Source: Natronohydrobacter sp. (GTDB lineage Bacteria; Pseudomonadota; Alphaproteobacteria; Rhodobacterales; Rhodobacteraceae). From it: 64,000 nucleotides of DNA. Shown here one piece after another: positions 27,067 to 36,533 of this stretch; the stretch's first letter is position 1, and the number at the start of each line of letters is the position of its first letter. The notes beneath the pieces were generated by a model. The model worked only from the letters and a program-made list of their open reading frames with translations. It searched no databases and was not told where the DNA came from. The position numbers and the translations under genes are program-made. The stretch covers positions 1 through 64,000 of the forward strand of contig JAFIEL010000001.1 of assembly GCA_020832585.1 (NCBI GenBank), in the 5' to 3' direction.

Positions 27067-28028
27067 GCGCTGGCACACAGAAAATCCCCGTTATCGTGCG
27101 GGCGAAGGTCAAGCTGAACGATCTGGTCACGCGGTTTGAATTTGAACATGCCGAGGGCGGCAGCCTGCCGCCGTTTTCTGGCGGCGCGCATACCGTCGTG
27201 GAAATGCAGGATGGAGATCGCCTTCGGCTGAACCCCTATTCGCTGATGTCTGATCCGATGGATCCCAGCCATTATGCGATTTCCGTGCGCCGCGATGATC
27301 AGGGGCGTGGTGGGTCGATCTTCCTGCATGACAAGGTGCAGGTGGGCGACCGGATGGTGATCAGCTACCCGGTCAATCTGTTTTCACTGAACATGACCGC
27401 GAAGAAACACCTGATGTTCGCAGGCGGGATCGGGATCACGCCGTTTCTTTCGCAAATCCGGCAGTTGGAACGGATCGCAGGCCGCTTCGAGCTGCATTAT
27501 TCAGTGCGCAATGCGGCTCTGGCAAGTTATGCCGATGATCTGACCACACGCCACCCGGCGCATGTGCATGTCTATCACGACGACAAGGATCAGCGCATTC
27601 CGTTGAAAGACCTGCTCAAGGGCCAGCCCCTTGGCACGCATGTCTATATCTGTGGCCCGCGCGGCATGATCGATTGGGTGCTGAACACTGCCGCCGATCT
27701 GGGTTGGCCAGAGGCGGCGGTGCATTATGAGGAGTTCCTCGCGCCCCAGTCCGGCAAGCCCTTTGCAGTGGAACTGGCCGCGTCCGGCAAGACCGTTCAG
27801 GTGGGCGAACATGAAAGCCTGCTGGAAGCCATAGAGCGCGCGGGCGTGGATGCGCCCTATCTGTGCCGGGGTGGGGCTTGCGGGCAATGCGAAACCCGCG
27901 TGATCCGCCATGATGGCACCATTCTGCATAATGATCACTGGCTGGACGAGGACGAACATGCCAGTGGCGAGAAAATCATGCCCTGTGTCAGCCGGTTTGA
28001 AGGCAAGACACTGGTGCTGGACCGTTAA
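27063..28028 (+). CDS. dmmB: ferredoxin-reductase component of dimethylamine monooxygenase (PDR/VanB type)
   Basis: 321 residues: flavin domain with RLNPYSLMS, NAD domain with AGGIGITPFLSQI and YICGPRGMIDWV, then a plant-type 2Fe-2S domain CRGGACGQCETRV with a late Cys in MPCVSR. It passes electrons from NAD(P)H to the haem component. It begins at ATG 27063, overlapping the dmmA stop; the longer frame upstream is a shadow of dmmA. The letter used for this subunit varies between annotations. Confidence 0.88.
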   Translation: MSAGTQKIPVIVRAKVKLNDLVTRFEFEHAEGGSLPPFSGGAHTVVEMQDGDRLRLNPYSLMSDPMDPSHYAISVRRDDQGRGGSIFLHDKVQVGDRMVISYPVNLFSLNMTAKKHLMFAGGIGITPFLSQIRQLERIAGRFELHYSVRNAALASYADDLTTRHPAHVHVYHDDKDQRIPLKDLLKGQPLGTHVYICGPRGMIDWVLNTAADLGWPEAAVHYEEFLAPQSGKPFAVELAASGKTVQVGEHESLLEAIERAGVDAPYLCRGGACGQCETRVIRHDGTILHNDHWLDEDEHASGEKIMPCVSRFEGKTLVLDR

Positions 28029-28040
28029 GAGAGAAATGCC

Positions 28041-29108
28041 ATGACCATCCAGTTCAATGACGAGACCTTCCGCGACGATTACACCTTCCGCAACTCGGAA
28101 TGGGCGATCAAGCGCTTTCCCTTCCCGTTCCACGAAGACAGCTACATGTATTCGGTGAACATGGAACAGCATCGCGGCGGGCCGAAGGGCTCGGTCTATG
28201 AAAAGCGCTTCGATGTGGACGAGCACTATATTTCCGAAATGCGCGACCGGGCGCTGGTGCTGGCCGATGATCCGCTGCGCTGCCAGTCGCTGCCGCATAT
28301 GACGCTGGCGGGGTGGGACTTGCTGGAGCTGATCATGGTCAGCAAATCCGAGGATTACCCCGACCTGTTCGAGCTGCACCGCAACGGCAACCAGTGGCGC
28401 TGGATCAACAAGCCGCTGGGCATTGATGACAGCTTCACCTTCATGGATGAAGCCAGCCTACCCTACGGGCCGATGGAGTATATCACCCGGCAGGCGCAGG
28501 GCGATTATGCGGTGCTCGACCAGCGCGAGAACAACCTGTGGATGGACGCGGGCATGGTCACGACCCAGGCCGACTGGTCGCTCGATTTCGACATCGGGAT
28601 GAATTTCTTCGAATGGCACGCGCCGGTGCCGCTCGCGCATGAAATGGGCGTGTTCAAGCGGGCGCTGAAATTCCTTCTGAACATCCAGCAGGGCAGCCCG
28701 GCGCGGCGGCTGAACTGGACGATGACGGTCAATCCGCTGTTGGATACCAGCCCAGAGAATTACCACAAATGGGGTCGCCAGAAGACCACGCTCACGCCCG
28801 AGAACCTGGGGCGCAAACAGCATCTGCGGGTCGAGTTGCAGACCTTCTACCGCCTGCCGCGCTCTAACGCGCTGGTCTTTCCGATCCGCTGCTACTTGAT
28901 CGCGCTAGAAGATCTGGTGACTGTCCCGAAATGGGGCCGCCGGTTGCACAGGGTGATCCGTGACCTGCCCGAGGAGCTTGCGACCTACAAGGGCTTCATC
29001 CGCAACCGCCCCATGATCCTCGACTATCTGGCGCAATATGACGACGGACTGCCTACATCCCCCGGCATCTGGCCCGATCTGGACACCGAACCCCCGCTAC
29101 AGAAATAG
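28041..29108 (+). CDS. dmmC: haem-dependent oxidative N-demethylase component (DUF3445)
   Basis: 355 residues of the DUF3445/HODM family, the catalytic haem component of dimethylamine monooxygenase, which converts dimethylamine to methylamine and formaldehyde with O2. Recognisable segments are WAIKRFPFPFHED, FEWHAPVPLAHEMGVF, LNWTMTVNPLL and ETQTF-like VELQTFYRLPRSNALVFPIR. A GAGAG site precedes ATG, and the gene follows dmmB by 12 bases. It is convergent with the XRE regulator, one base apart. Confidence 0.87.
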   Translation: MTIQFNDETFRDDYTFRNSEWAIKRFPFPFHEDSYMYSVNMEQHRGGPKGSVYEKRFDVDEHYISEMRDRALVLADDPLRCQSLPHMTLAGWDLLELIMVSKSEDYPDLFELHRNGNQWRWINKPLGIDDSFTFMDEASLPYGPMEYITRQAQGDYAVLDQRENNLWMDAGMVTTQADWSLDFDIGMNFFEWHAPVPLAHEMGVFKRALKFLLNIQQGSPARRLNWTMTVNPLLDTSPENYHKWGRQKTTLTPENLGRKQHLRVELQTFYRLPRSNALVFPIRCYLIALEDLVTVPKWGRRLHRVIRDLPEELATYKGFIRNRPMILDYLAQYDDGLPTSPGIWPDLDTEPPLQK

Positions 29109-29109
29109 G

Positions 29110-29772
29110 TCAGCCATTTTGCGGGTAACAGATGATCGACAGGTAGCGGGCCGGAAGCTTCTCCAACACCTCCGGCCCGTGCGGGGCATCCGCGTCGAAA
29201 AACAGCGTGTCACCGGGGCGCAGATGATAGAGCGAATTGCTGTGGCGATACTGCAATTCTCCTTCCAGCATGTAGATCGTCTCGATTCCGCCATGCTGGA
29301 AAGTGGGAAAAATATCCGATTCGGTGCTGAGCGTGATCAGATAGGGTTCGACCATGACGCCGCTGCCATTGGCCCCGATATGGCCCAGCAGATTGTACTG
29401 ATGCCCGGCCCGCGTGCCCGCGCGCTCGATCTCGACGCCTTCGCCCGCGCGAGTATGCACAGCCTCGCGATGTTCCTCGAATCCGCGAAAAAAGGATGTC
29501 AGTGGCACGCTCAGCGCATGGGCGAGTGTTTGGAGCGTGGTCAACGAGGGCGAAGTGTTGCCATTCTCGATCTTGGACAGCATTCCGATGGACAGTCCCG
29601 TGCGCGCCGCAAGCTCTGCAACCGTGATGTCTTTCTGCCGACGAAAGGCCCTTACTTCGCGGCCAATGGCCACTTCCAGCACATTCTCGCGTTCTTCGCG
29701 CAACCGGTGCGGATCCTGGCTGAGCTTTGCCTTCCGGTCCGGGGCGGCGGCTTTCTGGATCGCCTGAGACAT
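29110..29772 (-). CDS. XRE family regulator with cupin domain
   Basis: 220 residues from ATG 29772. The N-terminal helix-turn-helix (about 35-90) includes VAELAARTGLSIGMLSKIENG; the C-terminal cupin (about 140-215) includes HGGIETIYMLEGELQYRH and LRPGDTLFFDADAPHGPE. Such regulators sense a small metabolite and often control amine or amino-acid use. It is transcribed toward dmmC and divergently from the AraC regulator, 56 bases apart. Confidence 0.88.
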   Translation of the reverse strand: MSQAIQKAAAPDRKAKLSQDPHRLREERENVLEVAIGREVRAFRRQKDITVAELAARTGLSIGMLSKIENGNTSPSLTTLQTLAHALSVPLTSFFRGFEEHREAVHTRAGEGVEIERAGTRAGHQYNLLGHIGANGSGVMVEPYLITLSTESDIFPTFQHGGIETIYMLEGELQYRHSNSLYHLRPGDTLFFDADAPHGPEVLEKLPARYLSIICYPQNG

Positions 29773-29828
29773 GGGGGTTCCTTCAATCACGTTGTAGGCT
29801 ATCCTGCGGGCGCAGGAAAGGGTGTGGA

Positions 29829-30890
29829 ATGTTTCACGAGAGTATAAGTCGCAGCACCGGAAATGAAAATATCCATCTGGGAATCCTGATCTTCCCAGGT
29901 TTTCCGATGGCTTGTCTGACCTCGATGATCGAACCCTTGCGCGCTGCCAATGAGATTTCGGGAGAAACGGCGTTTCGCTGGACACTGATCTCGGAAACCG
30001 GCGCGCCTGTGGACAGCAGCGCGATGGTACGGTTTCATCCCTCTGCGGACCTGGTGACGGTGCGGGATCTGGATTATCTGATCGTGCTCAGCCCGCCTGA
30101 TGCGCGGTTTGACAACCCGCGGGCGGGTTTTGGCGCCCTGCGCGCGCTGGAACGGCATGGGGCTATTCTAGGGGGCGTTAGCGGCGGGGTGTTCCTGCTG
30201 GCGCGTGCGGGTGTGATGGAAGGGCATGTGACCTCTGTCCATTGGTGCTATGCTGCCGCTTTCGCCGATGAATTTCCGAACCACGCGACGACGGATGAAG
30301 TCATCATGCCAGACCGACGCCGCGTGACCGTCGCCGGAGCGGCGGCTGCATTTGATCTGGCGCTGATGATGATTGACAAGCGGCTTGGCGCAGATGTGAT
30401 GACCGAGGTTGCCTGCTGGTTCCAGCATCCGCTGGTCCGAGGCGAAGGCGTGCGTCAGAAGATCCCCGCCCCGCGTGTGGCCGTGACCGCTGACATGCTG
30501 CCCGAACCGCTGGCACGCGCTGTGCAGTTGATGTCAGAAAATCTGGAAGATCCGATCTGTATTGCCGATATCTGCGAGCAGATCGACATTTCTCCGCGCC
30601 ATCTGGAACGGTTGTTCAAGAAACTGACCGGCAAAAGCCCTTTGATCTATTACCGCAACATGCGACTGTCGGCAGCGCGGCAGTTGGTGATGTATTCAAA
30701 CCGCACTATGCGCGAGATTGCAGAGGCGATTGGTTATTCCAGCGCCAGCCCATTTCGTGCGCGCTATGCGGAGATTTATGGACTGACGCCGGAAGAGGAT
30801 CGGCACAAGATCAATATGTTTCGGGTGCGCGAGAATGCACCGCTGCCATCGAGTGCGGTGCCGATCAAAACACCGATTTCGCAACAGTGA
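29829..30890 (+). CDS. AraC-family regulator, GlxA type (DJ-1/PfpI plus AraC)
   Basis: 353 residues from ATG 29829. Residues about 15-190 form an amidotransferase-like DJ-1/PfpI sensor domain (LGILIFPGFPMACLTSMIEP, GVSGGVFLLARAGVM). Residues about 235-330 hold the double helix-turn-helix (ICIADICEQIDISPRHLERL, MREIAEAIGYSSASPFRARY). GlxA/GbdR-type members activate quaternary- and methylated-amine genes. A monomer contacts two adjacent helical turns, so it is one candidate reader of the 10-bp-phased repeats. Its 3' end overlaps mgdD by 26 bases. Confidence 0.9.
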   Translation: MFHESISRSTGNENIHLGILIFPGFPMACLTSMIEPLRAANEISGETAFRWTLISETGAPVDSSAMVRFHPSADLVTVRDLDYLIVLSPPDARFDNPRAGFGALRALERHGAILGGVSGGVFLLARAGVMEGHVTSVHWCYAAAFADEFPNHATTDEVIMPDRRRVTVAGAAAAFDLALMMIDKRLGADVMTEVACWFQHPLVRGEGVRQKIPAPRVAVTADMLPEPLARAVQLMSENLEDPICIADICEQIDISPRHLERLFKKLTGKSPLIYYRNMRLSAARQLVMYSNRTMREIAEAIGYSSASPFRARYAEIYGLTPEEDRHKINMFRVRENAPLPSSAVPIKTPISQQ

Positions 30891-31425
30891 CCAGCGCGTG
30901 ATGCAGGCTTTTCGCTGAAGAGCGTGGGCCGTAGATCGTGATGCTGTCTGCATGGCGGATCACATAGCAGCCCAGATGCTCGATCACGGTGCGCCGCGCG
31001 GTCCCGGCTTGCATCTTGCCCATGTCCAGATTGCACAGCCGTTCCATCAGGCGCGGCAGGTCGTCCCCGGTCAGATCGAACCGGACCCATGCGCCGGTCT
31101 GGTCGGTGACGCTGGCGGTATCGGCGCAGGTGGCCTTGATCTGGGCTGCGAGGTCGGGATGGGTGGCATAGGGGGCCTCAACCATCCAGATATGCGGGCC
31201 AATCCAGAAAGCCGAGAAGATAGCGCCGCTGGTATGGCCAGCAATGCCGGGGGCAGGGTTGCCCATAACTTTTTCAAGTGCGGCCTGAGAGGTTGCTTCC
31301 TGTCCCAGACGCGCAGCGACAGAGGTAAGCGCCCAATCTGGCGCTTCGGTGATCGTGACAGGGCCGATCGTGTCGCGGCGGGGGGCGGATGCGCCAAGCG
31401 GGGTCATGGGGGCCAGATCATGCAC
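30865..31425 (-). CDS. mgdD: N-methylglutamate dehydrogenase subunit D (sarcosine oxidase gamma-like)
   Basis: 186 residues homologous to the gamma subunit of heterotetrameric sarcosine oxidase (SAIFSAFWIGPHIWMV-type core, ATCADTASVTDQTGAWVRF). I chose GTG 31425 because AAGGAGAG lies nine bases before it; it overlaps the mgdC stop by eight bases. An ATG at 31407 has no such site. It is the last gene of mgdA-mgdB-mgdC-mgdD. Confidence 0.88.
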   Translation of the reverse strand: MHDLAPMTPLGASAPRRDTIGPVTITEAPDWALTSVAARLGQEATSQAALEKVMGNPAPGIAGHTSGAIFSAFWIGPHIWMVEAPYATHPDLAAQIKATCADTASVTDQTGAWVRFDLTGDDLPRLMERLCNLDMGKMQAGTARRTVIEHLGCYVIRHADSITIYGPRSSAKSLHHALVTVAKSVF

Positions 31426-34363
31426 GGAGGCGCTCTCCTTCCGGGTCAACAAAATGCGCCGAGACGATTTCGATCTCGACATCCTCGCCGGTCAGCGGGC
31501 TGGCGGCGCGCAGGGTTTCGCCCATCCGGGCTTGCCCGTTTTTCAGGAAACCTATGGCGATGTAGCTTTCCAGCGTGGGCGAATAGCAGGCGGATGTGAC
31601 ATAGCCCAGATCATTCGCCACGACCATTGCCGCCCCTTTTTCAAGCAGATGCGCGCCCGCCGGGATGCGGGTTTGCGGGTTTTTGGGACGGAAACCCACA
31701 AGCCTCAAGGCGTCGGGCATGGTCAGCCCTTCGCGGCGCGACAGGACTGCGCCGATGCTGTCTTTCTTGTCACTGACCATGCGGCCCATGCCAAGGTTGA
31801 GTGCCGTGGTCTGGCCGTTCAACTCATTGCCTGCCGCATGGCCCTTCTCGATGCGCATGACGCCAAGGGCTTCGGTGCCATAGGGTGTGACATCAAATTC
31901 CGCCCCTTCGGCCATAATGCGCCGGATCAGCGCATCGCCGTAGCGGGTGGGGACGGCCAGTTCATAGGCCAGTTCCCCCGAGAATGAGATGCGGAACAGT
32001 CGTGCCGGGCAGCCATTGCAGACGGTAATTTCGGCGCAGGCCATGAAGGGGAAAGCGTCATTCGAGATGTCGAACGCAGGGTCCACGATCTTCTGCAGCA
32101 GCTTGCGCGCATTGGGGCCAGCGATGGCATATTGTGCCCAGGCTTCGGTCGTCGAGATCAGTTGCACATCCATGTCGGGCCAGAGGCATTGGCGCGCGAA
32201 TTCCATGTGGCGATAGACGGCAACGGCATTGGCGGTGGTGGTGGTGACGACGAAATGATCCTCTGCCAGCCGCGCGGCAGTGCCGTCATCATAGGCGATC
32301 CCATCTTCGCGCAGCATCAGCCCGTAGCGGACACGGCCCACGGGCAGTTTGGCGAAGGCGTTGCAATAGATGCGGTTCAGGAATTCGGCGGCGTCAACGC
32401 CCTGCACGTCGATCTTGCCCAGGGTGGTCACATCGCAGACCCCGACCGAGTTGCGGGTCGCGCGCACTTCGCGGTCCACGCTTTCGCGCCAGGTTTTTTC
32501 GCCCGGACGCGGGAACCATTGCGCGCGGAGCCACATGCCCACTTCGACAAAGACCGCGCCCTGTTCCTTGGCCCAGTGATGGCTGGGGGTCAGACGGGTG
32601 GGACGGAAATCGGTGCCGGTTGAGCGGCCCGCCAGCACACCCATCGCCACAGGCGTATAGGGCGGGCGGAACATGGTGGTGCCGGTCTGGGCGATGGTCT
32701 GGCCCGTCAGTTCTGCCATGACCGCAAGCCCGCCCATATTCGAGGTCTTGCCCTGATCCGTCGCCATGCCAAGCGTGGTGTAGCGTTTCAGATGCTCGAC
32801 TGAGCGGAACCCTTCCTGATGGGCGAGTTTCACGTCCTTGACGGTCACATCATTCTGGAAATCCAGCCAGGCGCGCTTGTCGCCCCTCACATGCCAGAAG
32901 GGGGTGATCTTCGTGGGCGCATCTTCGGCCTGTGGCAAGTCTGGCTTCGTCGTAGTGATGCCGAGGTCGTTCAGCGCCTGCGCGGCCTTGGTGGCCCCGC
33001 CTGCGAGCGCGGCATGGGTGCTGAACTGCCCTTCCGCCGCGCCTGCGATGGTCATGCCCTGCGGCAGATCGCCAGCGGGGATGAAAGCGGCGATGCTGTC
33101 ATCCCATGCGGGCCGTCCGCGCTGGTGGCAGGTCATGGCGACATTGGGGTTCCAGCCGCCTGAAACGCCCAGCGCGCCGACAGCAAGTTTGCGGGTCTGG
33201 CCATTGGCGAGTTTCACCGTGATCCCGGCCAGGCCCAACCGCCCGGAGGTGTCGATCACCTGCGCCCCAGCAATCAGTTCCGTACCTGCGGGTTTGGGGG
33301 CATCCGCGCGCGTATCGATCAGGGCTACGACCTTCACGCCCTTGGCGATCAGGTCAGCGGCGGTGCGGTGGCCGTCGTCATTGTTGGTAAAGACAGCGAC
33401 AGTCTCGGCGGGCGATGCGGCCCAGCGATTGACATAGGCGCGCAGCGCGCTGGCGGTCATGATGCCGGGGCGGTCATTATTGGCAAAGGCAATCGGGCGT
33501 TCCAGCGCGCCCGCACAAAGCAGCGTGCGTTTTGTGTAGATGCGCCAGAGTGTCTGGCGGGGCTTGCCATCCTGTGGCGTAGGCAGGTGGTCCGAGACGC
33601 GCTCGACCGCGCCGTAGATGCCGTGGTCAAACGCGCCGAAAACGGTCGTGCGCGGCATCAGGCGGACATTGGACAGGGTGGTGAGTTCTGCGACAGCTTG
33701 TGCGGCCCACGCGCTGCCCGCCATGTCGCTGATCGCAAAGGTCTCGGCGTTGAGCCGCCCGCCCATGCGGAAATCCTCATCCGCGAGAATGACCCGCGCA
33801 CCGGCGCGGCCAGCCGTGAGTGCCGCCATCAGACCCGAAGGACCAGCGCCGATGATCAGCAGGTCGCAATGCAGGAAGCCTTTGTCATAGGCGTCCGGGT
33901 CGGGCTTTGTCGTGATCGAGCCAAGACCAGCGGCGCGGCGGATGATCGGCTCGTAGAGCTTTTCCCAGAAGGCTGCGGGCCACATGAAGGTCTTGTAATA
34001 GAAGCCTGCGGTCAGGAAGGGCGACAGCCGATCATTGATCGCGAGCGCGTCGAATTTCAGGCTGGGCCAGGCGTTTTGCGGCTCGGCCCGCAACCCGTCG
34101 AAGAGTTCGATCACGGTGGCGCGCGTGTTCGGTTCCTGCCGCCCTCCACTGCGCAACTCGACCAGTGCGTTGGGTTCGTCGCTGCCAGCGGTCAGCACCC
34201 CACGCGGGCGGTGATACTTGAACGACCGCCCCATCAGCCGCACGCCATTGGCCAGAAGGGCAGAGGCCAGCGTGTCGCCGGGATGGCCTTTGTAATACTG
34301 CCCGTCAAAGCGAAAGCTGATCGTGGTGTCGCGGTCGATCTGGCCGCCTGTCCTGAGCCTCAT
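31418..34363 (-). CDS. mgdC: N-methylglutamate dehydrogenase subunit C (sarcosine oxidase alpha-like)
   Basis: 981 residues. It starts with a ferredoxin-like part (FDGQYYKGHPGDTLASALLA), then a dinucleotide-binding domain ([21 protein letters not shown]), and ends in a GcvT/tetrahydrofolate-binding half (from about 600; ISFSGELAYELAVP). The complex oxidises N-methylglutamate to glutamate and passes the methyl carbon to tetrahydrofolate. It overlaps mgdB by ATGA. Confidence 0.92.
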   Translation of the reverse strand: MRLRTGGQIDRDTTISFRFDGQYYKGHPGDTLASALLANGVRLMGRSFKYHRPRGVLTAGSDEPNALVELRSGGRQEPNTRATVIELFDGLRAEPQNAWPSLKFDALAINDRLSPFLTAGFYYKTFMWPAAFWEKLYEPIIRRAAGLGSITTKPDPDAYDKGFLHCDLLIIGAGPSGLMAALTAGRAGARVILADEDFRMGGRLNAETFAISDMAGSAWAAQAVAELTTLSNVRLMPRTTVFGAFDHGIYGAVERVSDHLPTPQDGKPRQTLWRIYTKRTLLCAGALERPIAFANNDRPGIMTASALRAYVNRWAASPAETVAVFTNNDDGHRTAADLIAKGVKVVALIDTRADAPKPAGTELIAGAQVIDTSGRLGLAGITVKLANGQTRKLAVGALGVSGGWNPNVAMTCHQRGRPAWDDSIAAFIPAGDLPQGMTIAGAAEGQFSTHAALAGGATKAAQALNDLGITTTKPDLPQAEDAPTKITPFWHVRGDKRAWLDFQNDVTVKDVKLAHQEGFRSVEHLKRYTTLGMATDQGKTSNMGGLAVMAELTGQTIAQTGTTMFRPPYTPVAMGVLAGRSTGTDFRPTRLTPSHHWAKEQGAVFVEVGMWLRAQWFPRPGEKTWRESVDREVRATRNSVGVCDVTTLGKIDVQGVDAAEFLNRIYCNAFAKLPVGRVRYGLMLREDGIAYDDGTAARLAEDHFVVTTTTANAVAVYRHMEFARQCLWPDMDVQLISTTEAWAQYAIAGPNARKLLQKIVDPAFDISNDAFPFMACAEITVCNGCPARLFRISFSGELAYELAVPTRYGDALIRRIMAEGAEFDVTPYGTEALGVMRIEKGHAAGNELNGQTTALNLGMGRMVSDKKDSIGAVLSRREGLTMPDALRLVGFRPKNPQTRIPAGAHLLEKGAAMVVANDLGYVTSACYSPTLESYIAIGFLKNGQARMGETLRAASPLTGEDVEIEIVSAHFVDPEGERLRA

Positions 34364-34647
34364 CTGCTGCGCCCCATGCTGCGCGCGACATCACGCGCGA
34401 GTTCGACCGATGTGATTTCATGCGTCACGGTGTTGCGGGTGACGACCAGCCAGGAGCGGTCGCCCTGTTCGTGATACCAGAGTTCGCGATGTTCGCCCGC
34501 CGGGTTGTCGCGCAGATAGGCGTAGTCGTAAAAGGCTGCGTCAGTGCCGTCAGCCATGCCGTCGGGGCGGTCGATCAGGCTTGCATCGCCCTTGTAGACG
34601 AATTCCTGCGCGTCGCAGGGACCGAGGAGGGGGTGGTTGATGATCAT
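34360..34647 (-). CDS. mgdB: N-methylglutamate dehydrogenase subunit B (sarcosine oxidase delta-like)
   Basis: 95 residues of the SoxD family, a small zinc-binding subunit that clamps the alpha and beta subunits. The tail YLRDNPAGEHRELWYHEQGDRSWLVVTRN is characteristic. The usual N-terminal CPxCG pair reads HPLLGPC here, so at least one Zn ligand differs from sarcosine oxidase. Confidence 0.88.
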   Translation of the reverse strand: MIINHPLLGPCDAQEFVYKGDASLIDRPDGMADGTDAAFYDYAYLRDNPAGEHRELWYHEQGDRSWLVVTRNTVTHEITSVELARDVARSMGRSR

Positions 34648-34690
34648 GGCTGCTCTCGCAAGCGCTGCGCCGGGATGCGGCGGGGGGATT

Positions 34691-34712
34691 GAGTATTTTT
34701 GGCAAGATGAAA
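34691..34712. repeat. Rhodobacteraceae-type intergenic motif
   Basis: In the 76-base gap between mgdA and mgdB the plus strand reads GAGTATTTTTGGCAAGATGA. I recall near-identical sequence (TTCATCTTGCCAAAAATACTC on the other strand) ahead of GC-rich runs in many Rhodobacteraceae intergenic regions. Only one copy was noticed here. Confidence 0.5.
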
Positions 34713-34723
34713 CATGAGCGGGG

Positions 34724-35974
34724 TCAGTGCAGATTGGGCTGTGCGCCCATGCCTTTTTCGTCGATCAAATAGCCGCGCTCGAAGCGGTCGAAGCGGTAGG
34801 CGGTGGCGGTCTTGTGGGGCGTGTCGGTGGCCAGAAGATGCGCGAAGCACCAGCCTGAGGCGGGCGTGGCCTTGAACCCGCCATAGCACCAGCCGCCGTT
34901 GAAATAGAGCCCGTCGATATGAGTGCGGTCGATGATCGGCGAGCCGTCCATGCTCATGTCCATGATGCCGCCCCAGATGCGCAGCAGGCGCACGCGGCCA
35001 AGACCGGGGAACAGCGCCATGCCGCCTTCGGCCACATCCTCGATCACGGGCAGGTTGCCGCGCTGGGCGTAGGAATTGTAGCCGTCAATGTCGCCGCCGA
35101 AGACAAGGCCGCCCTTGTCGGACTGGCTGCAATAGAAGTGACCCGCGCCAAAGGTGATGACGCCAGGCAGGACGGGTTTCAGCCCTTCGGAGACAAAGGC
35201 TTGCAGCGCGTGGGATTCGATGGGCAGGCGCATGCCCGCTTTTGCCATGACGCGCGACGAACTGCCTGCGACCGCGACTCCGACCTTGCCCGCGCCGATG
35301 AAGCCGCGCGACGTCTCGACGCCAAGGCATTTGCCGTTCTCGATGCGGAAGCCCGTGACTTCGCAATTCTGGATGATGTCCACCCCGCGGCTGTCCGCGC
35401 CGCGCGCATACCCCCAGGCAACTGCATCATGGCGCACGGTCCCGCCCCGGCGCTGGGCAAGGCCGCCCTTGATCGGGAAGCGGGCATTGTCGTAGTTCAG
35501 GAAGGGATATTCGCGTTTGAGTTGGGCGACGCTCAGGAGTTCGGCATCTGCGCCGTTCAGGATCATGCCATTGCCGCGCCGGATAAAGGCATCACGCTGG
35601 GCATCCGTATGGATCAGGTTCAGGATGCCGCGCTGGCTGACCATGGCATTATAGTTGAAATCCTGTTCCAGCCCTTCCCAGAGCTTGAGGGAAAACTCGT
35701 AGAACGGCTCATTGCCATCGAGCAGATAGTTCGAGCGGATGATGGTGGTGTTGCGCCCCACATTGCCGCCGCCGATCCAGCCCTTCTCGATCACGGCGAT
35801 ACGGTGCTGGCGAAATTCCTTGGCCAGGTAGTAGGCCGTGGCCAGACCATGCCCGCCGCCGCCCACGATGACGATGTCATAGTGTGGCTGGGGATCGGGG
35901 TCGCGCCAGGCGGGGGTCCAGCCCTTGTGGCCTGTCAGGGCCTCTTTGAGAACGCGAAAGCCGGAATAGCGCAT
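34724..35974 (-). CDS. mgdA: N-methylglutamate dehydrogenase subunit A (sarcosine oxidase beta-like)
   Basis: 416-residue FAD-dependent oxidoreductase of the DAO family. The dinucleotide-binding motif DIVIVGGGGHGLATAYYLAKE is near residue 30, and the C-terminal DGSPIIDRTHIDGLYFNGGW closes the flavin site. It oxidises the N-methyl group of N-methylglutamate. First gene of the leftward mgdABCD operon, divergent from the second amt-like gene. Confidence 0.93.
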   Translation of the reverse strand: MRYSGFRVLKEALTGHKGWTPAWRDPDPQPHYDIVIVGGGGHGLATAYYLAKEFRQHRIAVIEKGWIGGGNVGRNTTIIRSNYLLDGNEPFYEFSLKLWEGLEQDFNYNAMVSQRGILNLIHTDAQRDAFIRRGNGMILNGADAELLSVAQLKREYPFLNYDNARFPIKGGLAQRRGGTVRHDAVAWGYARGADSRGVDIIQNCEVTGFRIENGKCLGVETSRGFIGAGKVGVAVAGSSSRVMAKAGMRLPIESHALQAFVSEGLKPVLPGVITFGAGHFYCSQSDKGGLVFGGDIDGYNSYAQRGNLPVIEDVAEGGMALFPGLGRVRLLRIWGGIMDMSMDGSPIIDRTHIDGLYFNGGWCYGGFKATPASGWCFAHLLATDTPHKTATAYRFDRFERGYLIDEKGMGAQPNLH

Positions 35975-36533
35975 GGCGAGCCTCGTGGTTGCTGGCCTCT
36001 CCTAGCGCGTTTTCGCGGCAATCAGGCGCTGAAAACTGACAGGCTTGGCGTCAAATGCGACTCGATGATGTGTTCTGCTGGCGATGAAGGTGCGTCGGTG
36101 AGAGCGGGGTCGTACACAAGCATACAGAATTAAACGATTTTCTGTGGCGGTGCGGAGACTCTGAAGGTCCGGGCGCGTGATGGAGGCATGTCGTCAAATC
36201 CGGCCTTGAGACCGGGCGTTACGCAGTTTCAGAACGATTCGTGCCCGGGTTTGCAGTGCGGTCTGTGTGACATCCGGCCGATCTGGAGTGGTGAACCAGA
36301 TTGATCCAATTGGCACCAGAACTGCTCAAGAAACCGGATTCTGAGAAAAATATATTCCCCAAATTAAATTTTTCTTTTGAAAAATGCCAGAACTGCGGCA
36401 ATCTGTCCCTGTTTCAGCGCCCAGTGGTGGGATGTCTGGACCAAAACAAGACCAGTTCCGGTGTATTGGTCTCAGTCGCCGGTGCAGGCCAAGGGCAGGA
36501 AGGCCCTAAACATCCTCACAACAGGAGAGGGAT
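35975..36533. other. 559-bp divergent regulatory region (mgdA / second amt)
   Basis: No gene is visible. It contains three decamer ACCA-type repeats at 36293-36322, two more at 36438-36458 (11 apart), an inverted TTGGTC at 36475, and a very A/T-rich stretch at about 36349-36385. The half next to mgdA (35975-36280) shows no such repeats. Confidence 0.65.
36293..36322 (+). promoter_or_regulatory. three 10-bp-phased ACCA-type repeats before the second amt
   Basis: Decamers GAACCAGATT, GATCCAATTG and GCACCAGAAC lie head to tail. The first is identical to a decamer in the dmm leader. They are 212 bases upstream of the amt-like gene and 320 upstream of mgdA, so they could serve either. Confidence 0.5.
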
